The position numbers were made by a program, and so were the translations under genes. The notes under the pieces were generated by a model that saw only the letters and a list, made by a program, of their open reading frames with translations, searched no databases and was not told where the DNA came from. This document shows, piece by piece, positions 15,936 through 25,242 of a stretch of DNA of 64,000 nucleotides. Origin of the DNA: Bradyrhizobium sp. G127 (GTDB taxonomy: Bacteria; Pseudomonadota; Alphaproteobacteria; Rhizobiales; Xanthobacteraceae); the NCBI RefSeq assembly GCF_021502575.1, contig NZ_JAKFGN010000002.1:248001-312000 (forward strand), read 5' to 3'. Position 1 is the first letter of the stretch. Each line of letters begins with the position of its first letter.

Positions 15936-16631
15936 TCACAGCTCGCGGGCGACGCCTTGCAGCGCGGGCACGAAACGCACCGCCATCAATTCCTGGCGGT
16001 CGAACGCGTCGCCGTTGCGGACCACACGGGTCAGCATCTGCGTGTCGTCCATTGGCCCAACCGGCGCGATCAGGACGCCGCCCGGCTCCAGCCGCGCCAG
16101 CAGCGCGTCCGGAATCTCCTCCATCGCGGCGGTGACCATGATGCGGTCGAAGGTGCCGAGCGTCTCCGGCACGTCGAAGCCGTCGCCGAGAACCACATCC
16201 ACATTGCTGCAGCCGAGTTCGGCAAGCACCAGCCGGGCGCGATCCGCCAGCGTGCGAAACCGCTCCAGCGACACCACTTCCCGGGCGAGCTTCGACAGGA
16301 TCGCGGCCTGGTAGCCCGACCCCGTCCCCACTTCCAGCACCCGGTGCTCGGGGTGCAGATCGAGCTGCTCGGTCATGTAGGCCACGACGAACGGCTGGCT
16401 GATGGTCTGGCCGCAGGCGATCCCCAGCGCGGTGTCGCGGTAGGCATAGGCCCGTTCCGCCGACGTCACAAACAGCTCGCGCGGTACGTCTTCCATGGCC
16501 TTCAGCACGGCCTGATCGCTGATCCCGCGCTGCCGCAGGTTGAGCTGAAACATCATCTTTTCGTGCGGCGTGGGCTGGGGTGACGGCATGGCGATCAAGG
16601 GCTGGAGGACAGGCGGTCCGATTGTCTGCAT
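15936..16631 (-). CDS. pcm: Protein-L-isoaspartate O-methyltransferase
   Basis: A 231-residue SAM-dependent methyltransferase that repairs isoaspartyl residues in aged proteins. The SAM-binding motif is [15 protein letters not shown] (about residues 98-112), preceded by the family motif [15 protein letters not shown]. The N-terminus up to [11 protein letters not shown] is variable, and a second in-frame ATG at residue 15 is possible. It lies in the conserved serS-surE-pcm-nlpD order of stationary-phase survival genes, but is separated from surE here by a response regulator gene on the other strand. Confidence 0.93.
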   Translation of the reverse strand: MQTIGPPVLQPLIAMPSPQPTPHEKMMFQLNLRQRGISDQAVLKAMEDVPRELFVTSAERAYAYRDTALGIACGQTISQPFVVAYMTEQLDLHPEHRVLEVGTGSGYQAAILSKLAREVVSLERFRTLADRARLVLAELGCSNVDVVLGDGFDVPETLGTFDRIMVTAAMEEIPDALLARLEPGGVLIAPVGPMDDTQMLTRVVRNGDAFDRQELMAVRFVPALQGVAREL

Positions 16632-16678
16632 TTAGCGGCAATGCCGGGACCGGGCATTTGCAAAATGGTTCCTTCCGT

Positions 16679-16704
16679 GGAACCTATCTTGTAGGAAGTA
16701 AGTT
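16679..16704 (+). promoter_or_regulatory. Putative EcfG-type general-stress promoter
   Basis: GGAAC at 16679-16683 and GTT at 16702-16704, spaced 18 bases, fit the alphaproteobacterial EcfG consensus GGAAC-N16/17-CGTT apart from A in place of C. It points at the response regulator gene starting 62 bp downstream. The GGAACC is also the right half of the dyad GGTTCC-N6-GGAACC (16667-16684 region). Confidence 0.45.
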
Positions 16705-16765
16705 ATGCGCGAATAATTATGTTATTCTAGCAGCGGGCAATTCATAATTTGTCGTTGGGGCACGA

Positions 16766-17149
16766 ATGCCGGATGGACTGAAAGCAGCGGCGCGCCGGTC
16801 GGTCATGCTGGTCGAAGACGAAGTCATGATCCGCATGATGGTCGCCGACATGCTTGAAGAAATCGGCTACACCGTCACCGCCGAAGCCGGCGATATCGAC
16901 GAAGCCATCAGGCTGGTGCAGGTCGCCGATTTCGACATCGCCATTCTCGATGTCAACGTCAACGGCAAGGTGATCACCCCGGTGGCCGAAGCCGTGCAAC
17001 TGCGCGGCCTGCCGTTCGTGTTCGCCACCGGCTACGGCGCGCAGGGTTTGCCGGAAAAATTCCGCGACCGCCCGACGATTCAGAAGCCGTTCCAGATCGA
17101 GACGCTGGCGCGCACCATCGAGAGCGTGCTGAAGGGCGTCGCGGCTTAA
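16766..17149 (+). CDS. Single-domain response regulator, FAT GUY type
   Basis: A 127-residue receiver domain with nothing else attached. Acidic residues Glu17/Asp18, phospho-acceptor Asp62 (AILDVNVNGK) and conserved Lys107 (IQKPFQ) are all present. The PFVFATGYG motif at 83-91 marks the FAT GUY family, single-domain regulators tied in Sphingomonas and Methylobacterium to the PhyR/EcfG general stress response and HWE/HisKA2 kinases. It probably acts by phosphotransfer or phosphate sinking. No kinase gene is adjacent. An EcfG-like promoter lies upstream. Confidence 0.88.
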   Translation: MPDGLKAAARRSVMLVEDEVMIRMMVADMLEEIGYTVTAEAGDIDEAIRLVQVADFDIAILDVNVNGKVITPVAEAVQLRGLPFVFATGYGAQGLPEKFRDRPTIQKPFQIETLARTIESVLKGVAA

Positions 17150-17185
17150 GCCTTCGTCATTGCGAGCGAAGCGCGATCTCTCTTC

Positions 17186-17211
17186 GTCGTCCCGGTGCAG
17201 GCCGGGACGAC
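17186..17211. terminator. Hairpin between convergent genes
   Basis: GTCGTCCCGG (17186-17195) and CCGGGACGAC (17202-17211) form a perfect 10-bp stem between the convergent response regulator and surE genes. Preceding bases (CGTCATTGCGAGCGAAGC) resemble one arm of the longer repeat seen at 37427-37521, so it is probably a trimmed repeat acting as a terminator. Confidence 0.5.
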
Positions 17212-17219
17212 TCCGAAGG

Positions 17220-17987
17220 TTACTTCAGCACGCCCTTCAACTGCTCCGAGAACGCCACATCGGTGCGATCGAGCCGCAGCGGCGTGACCGAAACGAAGTT
17301 GTCGCGGAGCGCGGCAAGGTCGGTGCCCTCGGCCGGAACGTCGATCACCGCCAGCTTCTCGAAGCCGATCCAGTAATACGGATTGCCGCGGCCGTCGCGG
17401 CGGCTGTCGATCTTGAGAAAACCGAGATTGCGCTTGCCTTGCCGGGTGACGATCACGCCCTTGACCTCGTCGGGCGTGCACGCCGGAAAGTTGACGTTGA
17501 TCACGGTGTCGCGCGGCACGCCGAGCTTCATCACGTTGCGGATGATGTCGGGGCCGAATGTCAGCGCGGTGTCCCATGTCGGCTTGTTGCGGGTCTCCAT
17601 CGAGAATTCCTGCGACAGCGCGAACGACGGCAGACCGAGGATGGTGCCTTCCAGCGCGCCGGCGATGGTGCCGGAATAGACCACGTCCTCGGCGACGTTG
17701 CGGCCCTTGTTGACGCCCGACAGCACAAGGTCCGGCTGCTTGTCGCCGACGAGGTGGCGCGAGCCCATGATGACGCAATCGGTCGGCGTACCGCGCACCG
17801 CGAAGCGGCGCTCGTCGATTTCGCGCAAGCGCAGCGGGTCGTTCAGCGACAGCGAGTGCGAGACGCCGGACTGGTCGAGTTCGGGCGCAACGATCCAGAC
17901 ATCGTCGGACAGCTGCTTGGCGATTTCCTCGATGACCTTGAGGCCCGGCGCGTGAATGCCGTCGTCGTTGGTGCAGAGAATGCGCAT
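17220..17987 (-). CDS. surE: 5'/3'-nucleotidase SurE
   Basis: A 255-residue SurE, a metal-dependent nucleoside monophosphatase linked to stationary-phase survival. The N-terminal metal site is CTNDDGIHAPG (Asp8, Asp9). Further family motifs are VVAPELDQSGVSHSLS-like (IVAPELDQSGVS), VRGTPTDCVIMG and VLSGVNKGRNVAEDVVYSGT. It starts 4 bp after the serS stop and is co-transcribed with it. Confidence 0.96.
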   Translation of the reverse strand: MRILCTNDDGIHAPGLKVIEEIAKQLSDDVWIVAPELDQSGVSHSLSLNDPLRLREIDERRFAVRGTPTDCVIMGSRHLVGDKQPDLVLSGVNKGRNVAEDVVYSGTIAGALEGTILGLPSFALSQEFSMETRNKPTWDTALTFGPDIIRNVMKLGVPRDTVINVNFPACTPDEVKGVIVTRQGKRNLGFLKIDSRRDGRGNPYYWIGFEKLAVIDVPAEGTDLAALRDNFVSVTPLRLDRTDVAFSEQLKGVLK

Positions 17988-17991
17988 TTTC

Positions 17992-19467
17992 TTAGTTGTC
18001 CTTCGCGATCACTTTGAGGCCGCCCATGTAGGGCTGCAACACATCCGGCACGGCGATCGAGCCGTCCTCCTGCTGATAGGTTTCCATCACGGCGATCAGC
18101 GCGCGGCCAACTGCCGTGCCCGAGCCGTTCAGCGTGTGCACGAAGCGCGGCTTGCCGTCCGGCCCGCGCGAGCGCGCGTCCATGCGCCGCGCCTGGAAGT
18201 CGCCGCACACCGAGCAAGATGAAATTTCGCGGTACATGCCGCCCTCACCTTGTCCCGGCATCCACACCTCGATGTCGTAGGTCTTCTGCGAGGCGAAGCC
18301 CATGTCGCCGGTGCATAATGTCATGACGCGGTAATGCAGGCCGAGCCGTTTCAGAACTTCCTCGGCGCAGGACAGCATGCGCTCGTGTTCGTTCATCGAC
18401 TCTTCCGGCGTCGTGATCGAGACCAGTTCGACCTTGGTGAACTGATGCTGGCGGATCATGCCGCGCGTGTCGCGTCCGGCAGCACCCGCCTCCGCACGGA
18501 AACACTGCGTCAGCGCGGTCAGGCGCATCGGCAGTTCTTTTTCGTCGAGGATGGACTCGCGGACGAGGTTTGTCAGCGGCACTTCGGCGGTGGGGATGAG
18601 CCAGAGCGAATTGGCTGCATCGCGCAATTCTTCAATTCGCTGCAACCCCGCAGGGCTGAAAATAATCTTCTGCCTGCCCGGAATTTCTTCAATCAGCTCA
18701 TGATATTTCGAATTTCCCTGTGAGTCTGGCTGCGTATCCTCAACACCAATCTGAGCAAATATATTCTTTCGGTCTTCGAGACTTAGTTTTCGAGTCGCCT
18801 TGAATTGATCATCCTCAAACTTCGGCAATTGCGCCGTGCCGAACATCGCATCGTCGCGCACCAGGAGCGGCGGATTGACTTCGGCATAGCCGTGTTCGTT
18901 CGTATGCAGGTCGAGCATGAACTGCCCGATGGCGCGCTCAAGGCGCGCGAGGCCTTTCTTCAGAACCACGAAGCGCGCACCGGACATTTTGGCGGCGGTC
19001 TCGAAGTCCATGAACTTCAGACCTTCGCCAAGCTCGACATGCTCCTTCGGCTTGAACGCATACTCGCGTTTCGCACCGTAGCGATGATGCTCGACATTGC
19101 CGTGCTCGTCGGCCCCAATCGGTACTTCAGCGAGCGGCAGGTTCGGAATCTGCGCGAGTTCTTTCTTGAGTTCTTCTTCGACCTGCTTCACCGCGGACTC
19201 AAGCTCGGGAAGTTTTGTCTTGAGTTCGCCGACCTCGGCCATCAGCGCATCGGCGCGGGCGTTGTCCTTGGCCTTCTTGGCTTCGCCGATTTCCTTCGAG
19301 GCCGCGTTGCGCCGCGCCTGCGCCTGCTCCGACGCCTGAATGGCCGCGCGGCGCTTCTCGTCCAGCGCGATCAGGGATCGAGCGATCGCCGCTGCATCGA
19401 TTCCGCGCCGCCCCAAGGCTTCAATAAATTTGTCCGGATTTTCGCGGATGGCTTTGATGTCGTGCAT
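17992..19467 (-). CDS. serS: Serine--tRNA ligase
   Basis: A 491-residue class II aminoacyl-tRNA synthetase. The N-terminal tRNA-binding arm (about 30-110) is a long antiparallel coiled coil ([20 protein letters not shown]). The catalytic core has motif 2 ([20 protein letters not shown]) and motif 3 ([20 protein letters not shown]). The start [14 protein letters not shown] at 19467 is the family N-terminus; the frame continues upstream only into a palindromic repeat. Followed by surE after 4 bp. Confidence 0.97.
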   Translation of the reverse strand: MHDIKAIRENPDKFIEALGRRGIDAAAIARSLIALDEKRRAAIQASEQAQARRNAASKEIGEAKKAKDNARADALMAEVGELKTKLPELESAVKQVEEELKKELAQIPNLPLAEVPIGADEHGNVEHHRYGAKREYAFKPKEHVELGEGLKFMDFETAAKMSGARFVVLKKGLARLERAIGQFMLDLHTNEHGYAEVNPPLLVRDDAMFGTAQLPKFEDDQFKATRKLSLEDRKNIFAQIGVEDTQPDSQGNSKYHELIEEIPGRQKIIFSPAGLQRIEELRDAANSLWLIPTAEVPLTNLVRESILDEKELPMRLTALTQCFRAEAGAAGRDTRGMIRQHQFTKVELVSITTPEESMNEHERMLSCAEEVLKRLGLHYRVMTLCTGDMGFASQKTYDIEVWMPGQGEGGMYREISSCSVCGDFQARRMDARSRGPDGKPRFVHTLNGSGTAVGRALIAVMETYQQEDGSIAVPDVLQPYMGGLKVIAKDN

Positions 19468-19476
19468 TTGAAAATT

Positions 19477-19572
19477 CCCGTCATGGCCGGGCTTGTCCCG
19501 GCCATCCACGTCTTTCGGTTGAGCGCGTTAAAACAAGGCGTGGATGCCCGGGTCAAGCCCGGGCATGACGAA
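19477..19572. repeat. Long palindromic repeat upstream of serS
   Basis: A 96-bp near-perfect inverted repeat: the left arm (from CCCGTCATGGCCGGG) carries GCTTGTCCCGGCCATCCACG, and the right arm GCGTGGATGCCCGGGTCAAG then CCCGGGCATGACG. Within each arm is a further short GC dyad (CCGGG-CTTGT-CCCGG). This form is frequent in Nitrobacteraceae intergenic DNA. It begins 9 bp before the serS start, so it will be in the leader or promoter region. Confidence 0.8.
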
Positions 19573-19642
19573 TCGAGAGATTTGCGCCGAATGATACGCG
19601 AATACGCGCAAATGGCGTGACAGCCCTGCTCTGCGAGAGCTG

Positions 19643-19776
19643 TGTCCCGGACGCGGTGCAGCGTTTTTCACGCTGCTCCGCAGAGCCGGGACCGCCTCAA
19701 ACACGGCATACGTAACGGTCCCGGATCAGCAGCGCACCACGCCGCAAGGCGGCGCACTGCGCTGCATCCGGGACAC
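19643..19776. repeat. Dispersed palindromic repeat, copy A
   Basis: Begins TGTCCCGGACGCGGTGCAGC and ends GCTGCATCCGGGACAC, with an internal dyad CCGGGACCG/CGGTCCCGG. The stretch CCGGATCAGCAGCGCACCAC is shared with a second copy at 21514-21633 on the other side of tatABC. Confidence 0.75.
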
Positions 19777-19805
19777 GTTCCAGAGATCAGGAGGAAACGG
19801 AGCCC

Positions 19806-20633
19806 CTACTCCGCAGGCGTCGTGGCGGGAGGCGTCGGGGGCGCATCGGCGGGCGGCGTGGTGCCGGCCGCAGCCTTGGCGGCCTTCCTTTCCACAATGC
19901 TGACCGCGATGATCGAGCCTTCGTAGAGGATCAGCAGCGGGATCGCGAGCGAGGCCTGGCTGATGACGTCCGGCGGCGTCAGCACCGCGGCGATGATGAA
20001 CGCCACCACGATGAAATAGCGCCGCTTCTCGCGCAACTGCTTCGAGGTGAGAATGCCGATCCGTCCCAGCAGCGTCAGAATCACCGGCAACTGGAACGCG
20101 ATGCCGAAGGCGAAGATCAGCGACATCATCAGCGAGAGATATTCGCCGACCTTCGGCAACAGCGCGATCTGCGCGGTCTCGGCGCCGCCGACCTGCTGCA
20201 TGCCGAGCGAGAAGCGGATCAGCATCGGCAGCACGAGGAAATAGACCAGCAATGAACCCAGCGCGAAGAAGATCGGCGTCGCGATCAGGTACGGCAGGAA
20301 CGCGCCGCGCTCGTGCTTGTAGAGGCCGGGCGCGACGAACATGTAGATCTGCGCCGCGATCACCGGGAACGAGATGAAACCCGCGCCGAACATCGCGAGC
20401 TTCAGCTGCGTGAGAAAATATTCGAGCAGCGCGGTGTAGATGAACTTGGAATTCTCCGGACCCGCGACCCAGACGAACGGCCAGACCAACACGTTGTAGA
20501 TCTGCTTGGCGAAGAAGAAGCAGAAGATGAAAGCGAGCGCGAACGCCAGCAGCGCCTTGATCAGCCGCGAGCGCAGCTCGATCAGGTGATCCATCAAGGG
20601 GGCCTTGGTGGCTTCGATGTCTTCGGCGCTCAT
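19806..20633 (-). CDS. tatC: Sec-independent protein translocase TatC
   Basis: A 275-residue six-span membrane protein, the twin-arginine signal receptor. Typical features are [18 protein letters not shown] at the N-terminus, [16 protein letters not shown] mid-protein and the late motif [22 protein letters not shown]. The C-terminal tail is Pro/Ala-rich. The ATG overlaps the tatB stop by 4 bp (ATGA). The gene order tatA-tatB-tatC then serS is conserved in this group. Confidence 0.96.
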   Translation of the reverse strand: MSAEDIEATKAPLMDHLIELRSRLIKALLAFALAFIFCFFFAKQIYNVLVWPFVWVAGPENSKFIYTALLEYFLTQLKLAMFGAGFISFPVIAAQIYMFVAPGLYKHERGAFLPYLIATPIFFALGSLLVYFLVLPMLIRFSLGMQQVGGAETAQIALLPKVGEYLSLMMSLIFAFGIAFQLPVILTLLGRIGILTSKQLREKRRYFIVVAFIIAAVLTPPDVISQASLAIPLLILYEGSIIAVSIVERKAAKAAAGTTPPADAPPTPPATTPAE

Positions 20634-21058
20634 GACGCTTTGGCGTCCGAAATGTGTGGCGCGGACGTTTCCGGGGCAGGCTCGGGAATCTGCGGCGCGG
20701 GCGCGTGTGCCTCCGCTTCCACGAATGTCGCCGGGGTCGGCGGTTCGGGTGTGGTCGGCGTCACCGGCGGATCGGTCTTCAATGCGTCGTCGCCGTATTT
20801 CTCGATCGAGGTCAGAAGATTGGTCGGCGACAGATCCTTCGCGGCGGCGGATGCGTCGTCGAAGGTCTTCTTGATGTCGGCCATTTCCGCTTCGCGCATC
20901 GCCTCGTTGAACTGGCCCTGGAATTCCGAGGCCATGCGACGCGCCTTGCCGATCCACTGCCCGACCATGCGCAGCACACCGGGAAGCTCCTTCGGGCCGA
21001 TGGCGATCAGCGCAACGACGCCGATGACGACCAGTTCACTCCACCCGATGTCGAACAT
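20630..21058 (-). CDS. tatB: Sec-independent protein translocase TatB
   Basis: A 142-residue TatB. One N-terminal membrane helix ([26 protein letters not shown], about 5-21) with the Gly-Pro hinge is followed by an amphipathic helix and a variable acidic/Pro-rich tail. TatB binds Tat substrates together with TatC. It overlaps tatC by 4 bp and lies 59 bp downstream of tatA. Confidence 0.95.
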   Translation of the reverse strand: MFDIGWSELVVIGVVALIAIGPKELPGVLRMVGQWIGKARRMASEFQGQFNEAMREAEMADIKKTFDDASAAAKDLSPTNLLTSIEKYGDDALKTDPPVTPTTPEPPTPATFVEAEAHAPAPQIPEPAPETSAPHISDAKAS

Positions 21059-21117
21059 GGAAAATTCCGCTTACGGGGCCACGCCCCGTATCCACTCAGG
21101 ACTTCAACGCCGGAACG

Positions 21118-21354
21118 TCAGACCACCTTGCTGCCGACATCCGTGCGCGACGACGTGGCCGACGGCGCGCTGTCGATGGTCTTGACCGGATCGGCTTTGT
21201 CGGCGGGCTTCACCTCGTCGTCGGCCATGCCCTTCTTGAAGGCCTTGATGCCCTGCGCGACGTCGCCCATCAGGTCCGAAATCTTGCCGCGGCCGAACAG
21301 CAGCAGGACAACGCCGATCACGACGATCCAGTGCCAGATACTAAACGAACCCAT
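21118..21354 (-). CDS. tatA: Sec-independent protein translocase TatA
   Basis: A 78-residue TatA, the pore-forming subunit. Start [21 protein letters not shown], then the hinge [23 protein letters not shown] and a polar tail. I chose the ATG at 21354 because it has GGAGGA upstream and gives the canonical N-terminus. Confidence 0.95.
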   Translation of the reverse strand: MGSFSIWHWIVVIGVVLLLFGRGKISDLMGDVAQGIKAFKKGMADDEVKPADKADPVKTIDSAPSATSSRTDVGSKVV

Positions 21355-21513
21355 ACTGCCGTCCTCCAAACACGCGACCGACATATCCGGCCAAATCTGA
21401 CCGGAAAGTAGGCCGCAGAGGTGTCAAAAACAAGGACTTAAGCCCTGCCCGCGGCTGCGCAGATTAACGCATTGACGCGAGCGTTAATGTGGGCCGCCCG
21501 TCCGTCCGTTTCG

Positions 21514-21633
21514 TGTCCCGGGCGCGATGCAACGTGCAACCTTGCTTCGCAGAACCGGGACCGCCGCACAGACCGCATCCGCAACGGCCCCGGATCAGCA
21601 GCGCACCACTTCGTGATGCGCCGCGTCCGGGGC
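21514..21633. repeat. Dispersed palindromic repeat, copy B
   Basis: Runs from GTGTCCCGGGCGCGATGCAA to GCGCCGCGTCCGGGGC, with internal CCGGGACCG and CCCCGGATCAGCAGCGCACCAC, matching copy A at 19643-19776. It lies between scpB and tatA, so the two copies bracket the tatABC operon in the same orientation. Confidence 0.75.
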
Positions 21634-21652
21634 AAGGACCGGACGCGGAAAC

Positions 21653-22435
21653 TCAGCCTTCGTCGCCCTTTTCCGGCTCCACGGCGGGCGCCAGCGCCAG
21701 TTCGAGATCGCCGGGATCGAGCGGCTCCTCGTCCTCGCGCAGCGCCGGGTCGTCGGATGGCGACGGAACATTGAAGCCGGACGGCAGGCGGGTATCGAGC
21801 AGGCCGGCCCCCTTCAGTTCGTCCAGACCCGGCAGATCGCCGAGGGCTTCCAGACTGAACTGCGACAGGAACGCTTCGGTGGTGCCGAAGGTCAGCGGCC
21901 GGCCCGGCGTCTTGCGCCGTCCGCGCGGACGTATCCAGCCGGTCTCCAGCAGCACGTCGAGGGTTCCCTTGGACGTGACCACGCCGCGGATTTCCTCGAT
22001 CTCGGCGCGCGTCACCGGCTGGTGATAGGCGATGATCGCAAGCATCTCGATGGCGGCGCGCGACAGGCGGCGGGTCTCGGTGCTCTCGCGGGTCATCAGC
22101 CACGCCAGATCGCCCGCGGTGCGGAAGGTCCACTTGCTGGCGACGCGGACCAGATTGACGCCGCGCATGGCATAGTCGGCCTGCAACTGCGCCAGCGCGA
22201 CCTTGACGTCCACGCCTTCCGGCATGCGCTTGGCCAGCGACGCCTCGTCCAGCGGCTCGGTCGATGCGAACAGCAGCGCTTCGAGCAGGCGGAGTTCCTC
22301 GGGCCGCGCGACGGCATCGCCGGAGGAGTCCTGCACGGACTCGTGCGCTGATTCCTGTGAAGGCTCCTGCACGGAGTCCTGCTCGACCGGAGCGATATGT
22401 TTCGCCACCGCGTTCGTTCTTGCCGGACTTGCCAT
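21653..22435 (-). CDS. scpB: Segregation and condensation protein ScpB
   Basis: A 260-residue ScpB, the winged-helix partner of ScpA in the SMC condensin complex. The core (about 40-200) has LRLLEALLFASTEPLDEASL, RLSRAAIEMLAIIAYHQPVTRAEIEEIRG (split family motif) and FGTTEAFLSQFSLEALGDLP. N- and C-terminal tails are acidic and low complexity, including a QEPSQESAHESVQDSS run. The ATG at 22435 has GGAG at a good distance; a GTG seven codons upstream is less likely. Downstream of scpA by 38 bp. Confidence 0.95.
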   Translation of the reverse strand: MASPARTNAVAKHIAPVEQDSVQEPSQESAHESVQDSSGDAVARPEELRLLEALLFASTEPLDEASLAKRMPEGVDVKVALAQLQADYAMRGVNLVRVASKWTFRTAGDLAWLMTRESTETRRLSRAAIEMLAIIAYHQPVTRAEIEEIRGVVTSKGTLDVLLETGWIRPRGRRKTPGRPLTFGTTEAFLSQFSLEALGDLPGLDELKGAGLLDTRLPSGFNVPSPSDDPALREDEEPLDPGDLELALAPAVEPEKGDEG

Positions 22436-22473
22436 GGCCTTGTCTCCTTCTTCCACTTACTCGCCGGCTTCAA

Positions 22474-23313
22474 CTAATCAGCTTGCATTCCCGGCGCTGC
22501 CTGAGCGTCGGGAGGCACGTGGGCCACATGTTTACGGAAATACAAAGGGGCGAACGCTTCTTTCTGGTGCAGATCGAGCGTGCCTTCGCGCACCAGTTCA
22601 AGCGCCGCGGCAAAGCTCGATGCGAACACGGTTGCCTTCTGCGTGGGATCGACCACGTAGCGCATCAGGTGCTCGTCGAGGCTCGCCCAGTCCTCGGAAT
22701 CCGCAGCCCCCACCAGCCGCTCCAGCGAGGCGCGCGCTTCCGACAGCGACCACACCGTGCGCTTGGCCAGATGCACCGTTGCCAGCACGCGCTGCTGGCG
22801 CTGCGTCGCGTAAGCCGACAACAGATCGTACAGCGTCGCGGTCCAGCGGGCGTGCTTGACCGTTGCAATGGATTCCGGCTGACCGCGCGGGAAGATGTCG
22901 CGCCGCAGCTGCGGCCGCGTCATCAGCCGGTTCGAGGCTTCGCGTATCTGCTCGAGGCGGCGCAGCCGATTGGCGAGAGCGGTCGCAAGATCTTCCGCGC
23001 TCGGGCCTTCCGCCTCGGGAGGCTCAGGCAGCAGCAGGCGCGACTTGAGATAGGCAAGCCACGCCGCCATGACGAGATAGTCGGCGGCGAGCTCGAGGCG
23101 CAGCTTCCGCGCCGCTTCGATGAACACGAGATACTGGTCGGCCAGCGCCAGAATGGAAATCTTGTGCAGGTCCACCTTCTGCTGACGCGCGAGCGCCAGC
23201 AGCAGATCGAGCGGGCCTTCGTAGCCTTCGACATCGACAACGAGCGACGGTTCGTCTTCAGCAAGTTCAGCTGCCGGCAAGCCGGTTTCGAATGACAGGA
23301 TTTCCGCGCTCAT
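22474..23313 (-). CDS. scpA: Segregation and condensation protein ScpA
   Basis: A 279-residue kleisin subunit. The N-terminal domain contains the signature YEGPLDLLLALARQQKVDL (about 29-47) and ISILALADQYLVFIEAARKL; the C-terminal winged helix binds the SMC head. The ATG overlaps the nagZ stop by 4 bp (ATGA). The nagZ-scpA-scpB order is standard for alphaproteobacteria. Confidence 0.95.
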   Translation of the reverse strand: MSAEILSFETGLPAAELAEDEPSLVVDVEGYEGPLDLLLALARQQKVDLHKISILALADQYLVFIEAARKLRLELAADYLVMAAWLAYLKSRLLLPEPPEAEGPSAEDLATALANRLRRLEQIREASNRLMTRPQLRRDIFPRGQPESIATVKHARWTATLYDLLSAYATQRQQRVLATVHLAKRTVWSLSEARASLERLVGAADSEDWASLDEHLMRYVVDPTQKATVFASSFAAALELVREGTLDLHQKEAFAPLYFRKHVAHVPPDAQAAPGMQAD

Positions 23314-24338
23314 GAGGTCAGGCCTCCGGCGCGGCCGATCAGCCGGTCCAGCTCGGCACGCCCCGCCACGCGATCGAACGGCTGCGGCGCCTTGCGCGAC
23401 GCCAGTGCGCGATCGGCGCGGGCCAATGCCTTGCCCGCAAGCAGCGGCGTCTCATCGGCGACCTGCGTCATCTCGTCGAGCTTGCCGTTGCAATGCAGGA
23501 CCACGTCGCAGCCCGCCGCCAGACTGGCGCGGGTCCGCTCCGCAATCGATCCCTGCAGGGCATTCATGGAAACGTCATCACTCATCAGCAAGCCTTGGAA
23601 TCCAATCGTTCCGCGAATCACCTGAGCAATGATTGTCGCAGATGTCGTCGCCGGTTGGGCGGGGTCGAGAGCGCTAAACACAACATGTGCCGTCATCGCC
23701 ATCGGCAGATCGGCCAGGGGCTTGAAGGCCGCAAAATCGGTTCCGGCGAGTTCCGTCTCCGGAACATCCACCGTCGGCAGCCGAAAATGGCTGTCCGCTG
23801 TGGCCCTTCCATGGCCGGGAATGTGTTTCAGGACCGGCAGGACGCCGCCCTGCTCCAGCCCGATGGTCACCGCCCGGGCAATCGCCGCCACCTTGTCCGG
23901 CGCGGTGCCGTAGGCCCGGTCGCCGATCACGGCATCCGCACCCGGCACCGGGACATCCGCCAGCGGCAGGCAGTCCACCGTGATCCCGAGATCGGCCAGA
24001 TCGGCGGCAATCAGCCGTGCGGTCAGGCGGGCGGCTTCCAGCCCGGCCTCGCGATCGATGTCGTAAAGCGCGCTGAAGATCGCGCCGGGAGGGTACGCCG
24101 GCCACTGCGGCGGCTGCAAGCGCTGCACCCGGCCGCCCTCCTGGTCGATCAGCACCGGGGCGTCGGGGCGTCCGACCGCCGCGCGCAAATCATGAACCAG
24201 CCGAACCACTTGGTCCGGGGTCTCAACGTTGCGCTTGAAAAGGATAAAGCCCCAAGGCTGCCGGTCGCGCAGAAACGCCCGCTCGTCCTCGGTCAGAGCA
24301 GTCCCGGAAACACCCGTGATGAATGCGCGCGCGGCCAT
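23310..24338 (-). CDS. nagZ: Beta-N-acetylhexosaminidase NagZ
   Basis: A 342-residue glycoside hydrolase family 3 enzyme that trims GlcNAc from anhydromuropeptides in cytoplasmic peptidoglycan recycling. Key motifs are PVLIDQEGGRVQRL, the NagZ loop KHIPGHGRATADSH with its catalytic Asp/His dyad, and LLMSDDVSMNAL with the nucleophile Asp. The ATG at 24338 (MAARAFITG) gives the usual N-terminus. Usually preceded directly by the SPOR gene; here a GST/TetR pair intervenes. Confidence 0.95.
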   Translation of the reverse strand: MAARAFITGVSGTALTEDERAFLRDRQPWGFILFKRNVETPDQVVRLVHDLRAAVGRPDAPVLIDQEGGRVQRLQPPQWPAYPPGAIFSALYDIDREAGLEAARLTARLIAADLADLGITVDCLPLADVPVPGADAVIGDRAYGTAPDKVAAIARAVTIGLEQGGVLPVLKHIPGHGRATADSHFRLPTVDVPETELAGTDFAAFKPLADLPMAMTAHVVFSALDPAQPATTSATIIAQVIRGTIGFQGLLMSDDVSMNALQGSIAERTRASLAAGCDVVLHCNGKLDEMTQVADETPLLAGKALARADRALASRKAPQPFDRVAGRAELDRLIGRAGGLTS

Positions 24339-24466
24339 AGGTCGGCGATTAGCCCGCACCTGCCCGCACGGTCAAGGAAAGCCGGGAGATTCCGGAGGCA
24401 ATGCGGGCGTCATCCACAGCCGCAAATGCAGTCGTCTCAATGATTTGGCGGCCACGGACGACGATT

Positions 24467-25126
24467 TCAAATGGATGCCTTGGCCGGTTCTGACATCGTC
24501 ACCCGGTTCTTGACGCTGGGACGCTCCTGCATCCTTGCGTACCAGGCCTGGAGGGCCTCGCAGTTCGCAGGCACCGGCAACTCCACGAGCCCGGCAAAGA
24601 TCAAACCGCCGATGACCGTTATGTCGGCCATGGAGAAGACTTCACCGGCGACGAACGGCTGCCTTTTGAGAATATCATTGAAGTAGTGCATGCCCCGAAG
24701 GGCTTTGTCGCGCTGGCGAAAACCCCACTCGGCGTTCTGATAAATCTCGACGTCCGGTCCAAGTCCCGGTGTGGCGTGGTGGAAATAAACACTGATCGCG
24801 TCGAGCAGCTCCAGTTCGGCGCGCTTGCTCATCATGTGGATCAGGCCCTTTTCGCGAGCTGTCCTGCCGGTGAGCACAGGAGCACCGACAAGCGCGTCGA
24901 GGTATTCGGTAATGGCCGTGCACTCGGCAATGAAGGTGCCGTCTTCGAGTTCGAGCACCGGCAGCGTGCCTGAGTAATTCTTGGCGAGAAATTCGGGCGT
25001 CTTGTGCTCGCCTTTCCGGAGATCGACCGACACGAACCGGACTCGTGACTGCAGGTCTTTCTCGGCCAGAGCGATACGGACCCGCGCGGGATAAGGGCCA
25101 GTGCGCCAATCGTGAATCTTCATCAT
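24467..25126 (-). CDS. Glutathione S-transferase family protein
   Basis: A 219-residue two-domain GST. The thioredoxin-like N-terminal domain has GTLPVLELEDGTFIAECTAI with the cis-Pro and the glutathione-binding Glu/Cys region (about 54-74); the helical C-terminal domain includes FVAGEVFSMADITVIGGLIF. The catalytic residue is not obvious: a WRTGPYPARVRIAL N-terminus suggests a Ser/Cys-type GST that has lost the usual residue. It diverges from a TetR regulator across a 116-bp region with two operators, so detoxification of an inducer is likely. Confidence 0.88.
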   Translation of the reverse strand: MMKIHDWRTGPYPARVRIALAEKDLQSRVRFVSVDLRKGEHKTPEFLAKNYSGTLPVLELEDGTFIAECTAITEYLDALVGAPVLTGRTAREKGLIHMMSKRAELELLDAISVYFHHATPGLGPDVEIYQNAEWGFRQRDKALRGMHYFNDILKRQPFVAGEVFSMADITVIGGLIFAGLVELPVPANCEALQAWYARMQERPSVKNRVTMSEPAKASI

Positions 25127-25144
25127 CGCTGCTTTACCTTTTGT

Positions 25145-25162
25145 CTACCTGCCACTTGGTAG
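25145..25162. promoter_or_regulatory. TetR operator, copy 1
   Basis: CTACCTGCCACTTGGTAG, an imperfect palindrome (CTACC/GGTAG) 19 bp upstream of the GST start. It is repeated almost exactly at 25200-25217, giving two sites 55 bp apart between divergent genes, the pattern expected for a regulator controlling both promoters. Confidence 0.7.
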
Positions 25163-25199
25163 ATTGGAGGGTAAGGGCTATGATTTGGACGGTCAACGC

Positions 25200-25217
25200 C
25201 TATCTGCCACTTGGTAG
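25200..25217. promoter_or_regulatory. TetR operator, copy 2
   Basis: CTATCTGCCACTTGGTAG, one base different from copy 1, ending 25 bp before the TetR start, probably for autoregulation. Confidence 0.7.
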
Positions 25218-25242
25218 GTCACGGGTCGGTGAGGCAGGGAAA

